From: CAYQPF01 sp964419225
GTDB lineage: Bacteria; Cloacimonadota; Cloacimonadia; Cloacimonadales; CAYQPF01
DNA length: 46,545 nt
Direction: 5' to 3'
Assembly (NCBI GenBank): GCA_964419225.1
Contig: CAYQPF010000021.1
Coordinates: forward strand, 1 to 46,545
The notes under the pieces are model-generated. The model was not told where the DNA came from and did no database searches. It saw only the letters and a program-made list of their open reading frames with translations. Shown one piece after another: positions 8,601-15,183 of the stretch (the stretch's first letter is position 1; each line of letters opens with the position of its first letter). The position numbers were made by a program, and so were the translations under genes.

Positions 8601-11600
8601 TTTTGCAGAAATCTCTGAAGCAAATAATTTATCCAGGGATGCTATTAAGCATATATGGAGTCAAAATGATTTTATACTATTTGATATCTCAAAAGTGCAC
8701 TTTGAAATTCTAGCCTATTATCAAAATTCAGATCAAAATGTCACTTTAAAGATATATGAAATGTTTACTAAAAGTGCGGATAATATCAGATTAGAGGATC
8801 GTTTTTATGCTCTTAGGATGGCATTTCGTTTAAAACACTTATCAATAATTCGAAAACCATTAGAAGATTCTTTAAGAAGCATAGTTAAGTCTAATTTAAA
8901 CAAGGAAACGAACACTATAGCTGAAAACTATATTAATCTTGCTCGGGCAGTGATGCCTGTTTGTAAAGATGATGCTAGATGTTATTTTAAAGAAGCCATT
9001 AGTTTTGTTTCTAAATTTGGGTATGAAATACTTGAGAGATGGAGAGCGATTAATGCTTTAGGGTTAAGAGTCGCAAAAGATGGTTCTGTATCTTATGAGA
9101 TAGCTTATCGTTTTCTGCGAATAGCAGAGCTTGCGGGAGATTATATTGATAGTGAGAATTCTTGGAATCGGAATGACGCTATTGCAACTTGTGTGAAATT
9201 ATCACCTGAGTTTGCATTAGCAGGACTCAGTCGTTGGAGGGATAGGGACGTTGGTTACTTTTACAGAATGATATTAGCATTAGCAAGGGAATTAGTTCAA
9301 TCTAAAAAAGTATCTCCGATAGTGGGGTGGTCTTTATCCACATTCTTAGAAGACTATAATCTTATTGAATTTGCTTCCATTTGTATGGAAAATTTAGAAT
9401 TAGATTCACAACGTCAACAAATTTTATCTTGCACAATTAAGGTTTTGAGGCTTACTGATCAGCCTATAGAATATTGGCAAAAAATAAAGAAGATAGTACA
9501 GAGATTTTCAATTGCTAATGCTGAATTAGATAAAATCCTATCAATATATGATAATACACAGACAAAAAAAACAGAGGAACCTAACTCAACTGTGAAACTA
9601 CTCTCACGAGTTGAGGATTATGATTCTGAAGACAACATTAACCTTTTTAAAAATAAAGATTTGAGTTCATCAGAAGGTATAAATTCTATTATTCGAGACA
9701 ACAAGTCTAAAAACAGGAATTACTACGGTAATCCATTCTGGACAGAGTACATCAAACATATAAGTGATGGAGAAGTACTCAGCTTTCTTAAAAATGTTGT
9801 TGATGCAGATGATGTAAATAAATTTGATATTCAGACAATTATCCAGATACTACCTAATGAGTGGAAAACAAAAGTAAGTGTTGAAGAATACTGGAATACA
9901 TTCTATGAAAGTATCGGCAAAAAATTCGCTTTAGAATTTGTTAACAAAATGATGCTAGACTCCTTTTGTAAAGATATTAAAGCAAATACTAGAGAAAAAG
10001 AATCTATAAACAAAGGAATTCTGCAGGGATTGAGTATTAGAGAAAATTTATTTGGAGCTTCAGAATATTTTGGGTTTGTTGAGTTCTATTCTCCATTTAT
10101 TTCATCTGGAGATTCCTTTGAACTATTTGATTTCGCTATGAAAAGGTTTGAAACATATATTGAAGATGATTTTGCAGACGGAGTTTGGTCAGAATGGTTA
10201 ACACCTCCAAATGATATAGTTAAAGCTTTTACCGGACTTATTTGGGCTTGTTTAGGATCACCGGAATCAAAGATTAGATGGCAGGCAGCACATTGTGTCA
10301 GATTGTTAGCAGAAGCAAATTCAAAGCAAGAGATTAATAGTTTAATTGATTGGATGAAGGATGACAAAGTTAATGCTTTTGGAAGTAATAGATTTCCATT
10401 CTACAATTTGCATGCTCGACTATATCTGTTAATTGCTTTAGCCAGAGTATCTAAGGATTATCCGGAAATTGTAAAAGATCATTTTAAAATATTCTCAGAT
10501 TTGGTTTTGGGAGAATTTAAACATTCATTAATTCAAAAATTCGTAACAGAAATAGTGCTTAATATTGAAAAGAGCTTTCCAAAGACTTACACAGAAGATA
10601 TTGTTAGACAGGTTACGACTTCAAATATCAGTCCTTTTCCTAAGATTAAAGACAAGGAAACAGATACGAAGAGTAGAATGACTTCAAAATACGATGTTAA
10701 TGATTCTTTTAAATTATATCATGGGATAGATTTTGATGAATATTGGTTTAAACCTCTGGCGAGTTTGTTTAATCTTACAATAAATATTGTGAGAAATATG
10801 GCTACTGAAGTTATTTTAGATCAATGGCAAATTATTCCCACAGGGCATCATATTAAAGATCTACGTTCAGGAATATGGACGAAGTACCAGTATCCAAAAG
10901 GCACATTTTATCATCATGGATCATTTCCCAGAACGGATGATTACAGTTTTTATCTATCTTATCATGCATTGCTAACAGTTTCAGCAAGATTGTTTCAAAC
11001 TAAACCAATTTTGCATGAGGATAATTGGCCTTATGATACTTGGGAAGATTGGATTCATAGATTTTCTCTAACTCAGTTAGATGGTTTATGGCTAGCTGAC
11101 ATTAGAGATTCAATACCATTAACATCAGCAAGTTTTCCCTTACAAAACGGCTTAGATTTGTGGCTTGATGAAATCACGATACCTAAGTTTCTTAACAGTT
11201 TAACAGAAAATAGAAATTGTAATATTTGGTTCAATGCTTATGGAGAGTGGAAAGAGACTCATAATTCTTGCACAGAAAGTATTATAATTACTTCTGCTTT
11301 AGTTAATCCAAAAACTTCTGAAGCACTTCTAAATGCATTAACAACCTGTGAAAATCTATACAACGCATTCTTGCCTCAATTTGCTGAAAAACAAGATAAG
11401 AATCCGCATCCATTTGATTTAATAGGATGGATATATAGAAATGATTCTGATAGAAGATTAGATGATTTTGATCCATTTGCAGGGAAAATAACGTATCCAC
11501 TATACAAGTTTGGTGATAACATAGTTAATAAACTACAGCTCCTTTTTGATTCTGCAAGTAAAGAATGGCATTTCTCTACCGGAAACACTAAATTTGCATA

Positions 11601-11886
11601 CAATGAGATATGGTGTTCTAATATTGAAAATCCAAGTGATTCACCCAAAAGAGATGGAAACCGTTTAGTTGTCTCAATTGATTTTTTAAAGAAAGTATGT
11701 AAGGATATGAAATGCGAGATTATATTTGACATAAGAATAAGAAGGAGTTCCGAATATGATAAAAGAAAAAAAGAAGATAATAACGATAGCTATGGAATCC
11801 CAAAACAAAGAATTTTCATCTTCTCAGCAGATGGACGACTCAGAAGTACAGAAGCAAATAATCACCTTGGGGAAATTATTGGTTAA
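5602..11886 (+). CDS. Avs/AVAST-like STAND NTPase with N-terminal Cap4-type nuclease domain (2094 aa)
   Basis: Probable antiphage sensor-effector of the STAND class. Residues 1-135 look like a Cap4/DUF4297-type PD-(D/E)XK nuclease: RAGDVFHYIWAARR, IKIEG (E42), SIDLSEY (D56) and YFQMKHT (Q74, K76). A STAND/NACHT-type P-loop follows: HAEGGVGKS (Walker A, 277-282) and VLVIVIDAGDNA (Walker B, about 373-384). The remaining ~1600 residues are mostly helical and repeat-like, as expected of the target-sensing solenoid, and end in a small strand-rich domain with SADGRL. Known Avs proteins bind phage terminase or portal and then activate the effector; that this one does so is inference. ATG follows GGGGAAATAGTTC. 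The next gene starts inside its last 131 bases. Nuclease plus STAND resembles Avs2/Avs3-type designs, but I cannot assign a type by eye. Confidence 0.83.
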   Translation: MKKDVDLVSCSRAGDVFHYIWAARRCLDMIHPNSIIKYIKIEGSSESDKRGEYSIDLSEYTTSKEGQHRITYFQMKHTTVRKEVHFNLSDLKKTFTGFANRFSDLLNQNEVKLEDVKFEIVTNRPFSDSIKKNLNAIKSNGKVGKNFLETIIKYTKLEGDELKKFCTLLIINDTEGDYSDQRNKLQIRLSQLTAKYVENPLIASIIDLVQKKVLPNSDGIIVPEEVFLLFGTTSKEALFPAPPLFEKLENIIHREQNTSIIENILKATSPIILHAEGGVGKSILAQQIPLLLPEDSLGIVYDCFGNGLYRNRNSMRHRYRDAIPQIVNEIACSELCEPLIVKNNDLDDQIIRKFLINIEDAIGNLRKLNKEAVLVIVIDAGDNAEMASTEFGDTCFVHEILKVPLPEGCKLVVLCRTERIELLKPRSTDIIIKIESFSVEESLKHLRTYFPNANELDVKEFHRLTNNGNPRVQAYGLSKGFGSLEELLSHFGPEGTTLEEQIENQLNSAIAKIEELLPKDFMNPINSICTGLASLPPHVPISVLSQTSQIEESYIKSFLSDFGHPLLLNENTVMFRDEPTEYWFKKYSGSIKQIKSYIEILKPFASQTSYISYALPLLYSQADMNKELMELALTEEELPDNPIDKRNVKVYRLKLAFKKALEEKNYPNAVKLSLLTGEEIAGDERQVELLTKNVDLIEPLLSKEKVLEYAFSRKLSGKWRGSEYVYSASLYSTVPEYLGDAKSYLRSANNCLELYFEERNKYKDNRMNDELEVQDIVEMAFCINNLSGLSEAVNFIQGCKPNYFVYSITCGLVKRFIDLGKLNIINELSAMAVQNPYIILALSYEILNVGMFPEKNVLEQCLSLLLKDLAQIPKFEHYDDNTFEAALISFLEICAKMKLTESLILEVLNYYYPVRVPNYYYLDRTLIKQRNVYLRTISLRLALSCKPRPDLGEILPEDLLEIYSKNKETHEVNEFKEIVFGLLPWYNLRLKVLLGKVEDVFAEISEANNLSRDAIKHIWSQNDFILFDISKVHFEILAYYQNSDQNVTLKIYEMFTKSADNIRLEDRFYALRMAFRLKHLSIIRKPLEDSLRSIVKSNLNKETNTIAENYINLARAVMPVCKDDARCYFKEAISFVSKFGYEILERWRAINALGLRVAKDGSVSYEIAYRFLRIAELAGDYIDSENSWNRNDAIATCVKLSPEFALAGLSRWRDRDVGYFYRMILALARELVQSKKVSPIVGWSLSTFLEDYNLIEFASICMENLELDSQRQQILSCTIKVLRLTDQPIEYWQKIKKIVQRFSIANAELDKILSIYDNTQTKKTEEPNSTVKLLSRVEDYDSEDNINLFKNKDLSSSEGINSIIRDNKSKNRNYYGNPFWTEYIKHISDGEVLSFLKNVVDADDVNKFDIQTIIQILPNEWKTKVSVEEYWNTFYESIGKKFALEFVNKMMLDSFCKDIKANTREKESINKGILQGLSIRENLFGASEYFGFVEFYSPFISSGDSFELFDFAMKRFETYIEDDFADGVWSEWLTPPNDIVKAFTGLIWACLGSPESKIRWQAAHCVRLLAEANSKQEINSLIDWMKDDKVNAFGSNRFPFYNLHARLYLLIALARVSKDYPEIVKDHFKIFSDLVLGEFKHSLIQKFVTEIVLNIEKSFPKTYTEDIVRQVTTSNISPFPKIKDKETDTKSRMTSKYDVNDSFKLYHGIDFDEYWFKPLASLFNLTINIVRNMATEVILDQWQIIPTGHHIKDLRSGIWTKYQYPKGTFYHHGSFPRTDDYSFYLSYHALLTVSARLFQTKPILHEDNWPYDTWEDWIHRFSLTQLDGLWLADIRDSIPLTSASFPLQNGLDLWLDEITIPKFLNSLTENRNCNIWFNAYGEWKETHNSCTESIIITSALVNPKTSEALLNALTTCENLYNAFLPQFAEKQDKNPHPFDLIGWIYRNDSDRRLDDFDPFAGKITYPLYKFGDNIVNKLQLLFDSASKEWHFSTGNTKFAYNEIWCSNIENPSDSPKRDGNRLVVSIDFLKKVCKDMKCEIIFDIRIRRSSEYDKRKKEDNNDSYGIPKQRIFIFSADGRLRSTEANNHLGEIIG

Positions 11887-12502
11887 AGAATTTGATTTAG
11901 AGAATAGTAATGATACTTTAGCCCGCTGGATGGCTCATTACATTGCTGAACAAATCACTAAAGCAGAAAATTCTGAAGGAATTGCTAAGCATAAAGCTGA
12001 AAAGGAATGTGTGGATACTATATTAAAACTATGGAAAAACAGGTCGTCTTTTCCAAGAGAACACAGACCTTTTGCACAATATGACATCATTCTTAAAACC
12101 TTACTGAAATTGGATCCTGACAATATAAAACCATTTTCTTATCATTCTTGGCAACAAGCTGAAGTATCTAACAATGAAGAAGTTCAAAAGTGGTTAGATA
12201 TTGCTTTAAGAATTGATGAAGCGTACAGAGTTAATTTGAAGCATGTATTTGAACAAGCTGTTCAAAATGCTACTGATAACAAAACAAAAGAGTATTTGAG
12301 TAAAACATGTTTTTTGCATGATAAGTTTAACAAATTTTTCCAAGGGTTCAGAGTTATTATTACAGATGGTCAAGATGATGAAATTGAAAAGAAAGAATAT
12401 AAGGAAAAATTAGAAAATAATATTGAGAGAATAAAATTTATTCTTCAATTCAATGGAGAATTGCTCAATGAATATGAGAAAGAAATCAATACGTTAAAAT
12501 AG
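11756..12502 (+). CDS. Unrecognised helical partner protein, overlapping the STAND gene by 131 bases
   Basis: I do not recognise this 248-residue protein. It is soluble, has no signal peptide, is rich in Lys/Glu, and is probably helical throughout, with a likely coiled-coil C-terminus (EKKEYKEKLENNIERIKFIL). The start at 11756 is set by AAGGAG eight bases upstream; a later in-frame ATG at 11792 has no such site. Starting here, the gene overlaps the 3' end of the STAND gene in another frame by 131 bases, an unusually long overlap that implies coupled translation. Some AVAST systems carry a small extra protein next to the STAND gene, so it may be an accessory or regulator of the STAND protein; this is inferred from position only. 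Confidence 0.75.
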   Translation: MIKEKKKIITIAMESQNKEFSSSQQMDDSEVQKQIITLGKLLVKEFDLENSNDTLARWMAHYIAEQITKAENSEGIAKHKAEKECVDTILKLWKNRSSFPREHRPFAQYDIILKTLLKLDPDNIKPFSYHSWQQAEVSNNEEVQKWLDIALRIDEAYRVNLKHVFEQAVQNATDNKTKEYLSKTCFLHDKFNKFFQGFRVIITDGQDDEIEKKEYKEKLENNIERIKFILQFNGELLNEYEKEINTLK

Positions 12503-12545
12503 AAAGATTTTTTGCTAAATATTGTAAATAAATGTGAAATTGATT

Positions 12546-12740
12546 ATGCAGAAGAAGATTAAAAAGGAATTCAAAGCAGTTGAGTTTATGAGAAAAGTCG
12601 GGGATGAGATTAGCAAAGACATTCAAAATTTGGATTATCAACAGGTAAAAGAGTATATCAACCTGAAAAATGTAGTAGAAATTAACTTTCTGGCTGAATC
12701 TATTGAGTTTAAAGATCCAGCAAATTCGGTCATGGTATAA
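12546..12740 (+). CDS. Small protein with antitoxin-like N-terminus (64 aa)
   Basis: Starts MQKKIKKEFKAVEFMRKVGD, a pattern (KKFxAVExMRxIRDE) I associate with short uncharacterised proteins often placed before toxin genes. Here no toxin follows: about 690 bases without a gene come next. The ATG at 12546 lacks a clear ribosome site; a GTG at 12534 is the alternative. It lies 43 bases after the STAND partner and may be the third gene of that operon or an orphan antitoxin remnant. Confidence 0.45.
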   Translation: MQKKIKKEFKAVEFMRKVGDEISKDIQNLDYQQVKEYINLKNVVEINFLAESIEFKDPANSVMV

Positions 12741-13432
12741 TTATATACATTTTCGTTCATTTGCAGGTCTTTAACTCTCAAAATCTTTGCCCCAGCCAAT
12801 CAACCTCCACTACATTATCCAGGTTTAAAACGAAGACATAACTTGAGAGTGCTTACAGCTCTAAATCCCGAAAAACACAAATAGTGTCATATCAAGTCTG
12901 GCTTGACCGAAATATCTGGAATAATACAAGGACACAACACACTCCCGGCTAACCGAACTCCTCTCTATAGGAAAATTAGCTCTCAGGTCTTTTGTACATT
13001 GGTGACTATATATTAAGTTATTGGAGCATGAAATGATCATTACCAAAATTAAAAACTGTCTAGCCAAGCTCTGGAATCCGGTGTCTCTAAGGTGCATAGA
13101 TATTTTTTCTCATGGAATCATCCCCTTAAAAAGATAGATGCTACCTGAGCAGATAAAACAAAAAAGATTAACTTCAGAACTCCTAACTCCACAGAGACTA
13201 ATATTAGTGCCATAACCTTCTCTATAAGAGGCTTCATGTATCAACTTTAAAAAAACAAAGCATGAACTATATTATTAAAAATGTCCCCAAAATCTTACAA
13301 AACTTTGTCCAGAATTTAGTCTCTAATCCTGTTTATCCTGTGCATCCCTGTTAAACAATTCCTAAGAACATCCCTTTTTCTTTGTTTTGGTGGCTTGTCT
13401 AAATCCTAAGGTGCAGGTGTCTGAACTTCTAT
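12741..13432. other. Intergenic region of about 690 bases without a credible gene
   Basis: Stops occur in all frames; the one minus-strand frame of 78 codons (12861-13097) has no ribosome site or recognisable composition. A degenerate tandem of the word ATCCTGTTTATCCTGT (13325-13352) is present, of a kind that recurs in the intergenic DNA of many bacteria. The downstream boundary is the 3' end of the convergent SecB-like gene. No terminator hairpin was found. Confidence 0.5.
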
Positions 13433-13873
13433 TTATTTCTCAGATTCCTGCATAAGAGCAATCAAATTAATCGGTGGTAAATATAATGCGGGAATCCCTG
13501 CTTTGAGAGTCAGGCTGGAGACATGTTCTCGAATGTAAGGATAGATAATAGCAGGAGCATGGTTGTTAATGAAAGAGAGAAGATCCATGTTAGAATCTTC
13601 CAGATCTTTTTGAAAACTTCCCAAGTACTTTACTTTTAGGTGATAACATATATTACCAGTTCCATCCAGTACGTCAAGATTAAGAGTTACTGTTAGCTGG
13701 GCATGTGTGGATTCTTCTTTGCTGTCAGGATTATTAAAATACTTTTCGAAATGAAAATCCTGTTTTATGTTAAGGCCGGTTTTTGTGTCTGTAGGGTTAG
13801 GCTCTCTATTGAATTCATCAGATATTAAAATTATAAATTCTACTCTTATGCCTGGTTGTTTTGTTCTGTCCAT
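13433..13873 (-). CDS. SecB-like export chaperone, third gene of a three-gene operon
   Basis: 146 residues, the usual SecB size. The C-terminal half carries the family signature: LKVKYLGSFQKDLED, then NNHAPAIIYPYIREHVSSLT, then KAGIPALYLPPINLIAL. SecB-like chaperones either deliver unfolded proteins to SecA or, in toxin-antitoxin-chaperone (TAC) systems, protect an antitoxin from proteolysis. Here it overlaps the preceding gene by one base (TAATG), so it is translated with it and acts with its operon partners rather than as a general housekeeping SecB. The N-terminal 50 residues diverge (LNIKQDFHFEKYF). I use no secB symbol because of this context. Confidence 0.85.
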   Translation of the reverse strand: MDRTKQPGIRVEFIILISDEFNREPNPTDTKTGLNIKQDFHFEKYFNNPDSKEESTHAQLTVTLNLDVLDGTGNICYHLKVKYLGSFQKDLEDSNMDLLSFINNHAPAIIYPYIREHVSSLTLKAGIPALYLPPINLIALMQESEK

Positions 13874-14370
13874 TATGCAGCCACCCCTTTGTCATCGTTT
13901 GTACAATAATTGTTATAGACTTGATGAATTTCTATAGCACATCTTGACTCAATTTGAACATTATTTTTATTCATAGAGTCGTCGAATTTATTTATTTGAA
14001 AATACTTATTGATATTATCAACAGAAGTTTTAACCAGAGTATCATTATACTCTAAACTAGTAGTAAGCGTTGTGCTCATATCATAAGACACCTTACTAAT
14101 TAGTGAATAAGAAGATGCGTATTTGGAGACCTCAATACTTTTGGAATAGCTGTAAGTAAATAGCACATTCATTATTCCGGAGGAATCAAACATTTCTATC
14201 AGCAGTTCGGCTGTCCATTTATTAAAATCATTGTCGTCATCTAAATCAGGTCTATTATGCCATATTTTATAATAATCACTTTCGGCAAGATATTGGAATG
14301 ATATATAGATATCAGAATATTTATTTTGTACTTTCTTTTTGAATTGAGATATTAATTCTTCAATAGTCAT
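13873..14370 (-). CDS. Unrecognised protein, middle gene of HEPN-like/SecB-like operon
   Basis: 165 residues, no signal peptide or membrane segment. I do not recognise the family. Visible features are an N-terminal helix MTIEELISQFKKKVQNK, an acidic patch RPDLDDDNDFNKW and a Ser/Tyr-rich beta-type stretch. ATG at 14370 follows AGAGGAGGGGATTC, whose GGAGG overlaps the end of the upstream HEPN-like gene 12 bases away. The stop overlaps the SecB-like start (TAATG). By analogy with TAC systems it could be the antitoxin client of the chaperone, with the C-terminus acting as a chaperone-dependence tail; this is inference from gene order only. Confidence 0.75.
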   Translation of the reverse strand: MTIEELISQFKKKVQNKYSDIYISFQYLAESDYYKIWHNRPDLDDDNDFNKWTAELLIEMFDSSGIMNVLFTYSYSKSIEVSKYASSYSLISKVSYDMSTTLTTSLEYNDTLVKTSVDNINKYFQINKFDDSMNKNNVQIESRCAIEIHQVYNNYCTNDDKGVAA

Positions 14371-14382
14371 GAATCCCCTCCT

Positions 14383-14802
14383 CTATTTAAAAACTTTCTG
14401 CACCAGGACATTTCTGATTTTATCGTAAGATCTTTTAAAATCGTTAGAAAATCTTGGTTCAGAATATCGAGTATCAGAATAATCTGCTTGATGCCTGATA
14501 TCCATAATATCAAATAATTTTTTCAAATTAGCGTAATCTGTTGAATCTAATATCCCTGCAGTTTGTAGATCGAATGCTTTAGTAAGAAAATTACTGAGAT
14601 TAACTGAATGTCTGTCTGCAATTTTGTTGTCTTCAGTGAGTAAATACACAAGAATATTTAAGTATAAATGATAATAAAATCTATTAATTGCAGAATCATA
14701 GTATTTCTGCGTAACACAGTTGTATGCTACAAATTCATTATCCCGGGCTTTAAGCTTAAGGATGTCCTTGTTAAGTCCTGAAATAAAATTAATACTATTC
14801 AT
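14383..14802 (-). CDS. HEPN-like domain protein, first gene of the SecB-like operon
   Basis: About 140 residues, helical, with the arrangement of HEPN proteins: YYDSAINRFYYHLYLNIL in the first helix pair, a central DRHSVNLSNFL, and IRHQADYSD followed by a last long helix. The R-x-x-A-D-Y stretch is common in minimal HEPN (PF05168-type) proteins, some of which are RNase toxins; a classic R-x4-6-H is not clear. A TTG-initiated frame begins at 14838, but ATG 14802 is preceded by GAGGGCAAA and is my start. It probably sets the function of the three-gene unit. HEPN assignment is by pattern; RNase activity is unproven. Confidence 0.65.
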   Translation of the reverse strand: MNSINFISGLNKDILKLKARDNEFVAYNCVTQKYYDSAINRFYYHLYLNILVYLLTEDNKIADRHSVNLSNFLTKAFDLQTAGILDSTDYANLKKLFDIMDIRHQADYSDTRYSEPRFSNDFKRSYDKIRNVLVQKVFK

Positions 14803-15183
14803 TTTGCCCTCATTTTTTTCTAATTTCTCCTTTATCAAAAAAGAGTCAAGAATTTTGTCACTTTCATTAATAATGAGAAAGTTGAGAATGTTTAAAGACA
14901 GTCATAATTTGCCATCCCTTGTTTCATTTCAATATTTCATCTCACAATCATGTAATTAATTACTGTTTGTGGTTCATAGCATATACTTAAACCCGAACTG
15001 TGCAGTAGAATCTTCACAATCTGGCTGAAGCTAATGAAAAATAATAGTATCTCATGTATGCCAGAATTGTAACACACCGAATCCAATGCCCCCTTTATTT
15101 TTTAGCTCGTATCATATGACTACATGAACGATTGTTATAAATATCTTACATATAATACCGGTAAAATATGTTTGACGCTAATC
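14803..15183. other. Intergenic, no gene seen
   Basis: Upstream region of the HEPN-like gene and downstream region of the beta-helix gene, both on the minus strand. A plus-strand frame (14720-14959) is only the shadow of the HEPN-like gene plus spacer. No convincing promoter or terminator was found. Confidence 0.4.

Noticed and set aside
12861..13097. A 78-codon minus-strand frame as a gene
   Set aside because: No ribosome site, no recognisable protein pattern, and it lies in repeat-rich spacer DNA.
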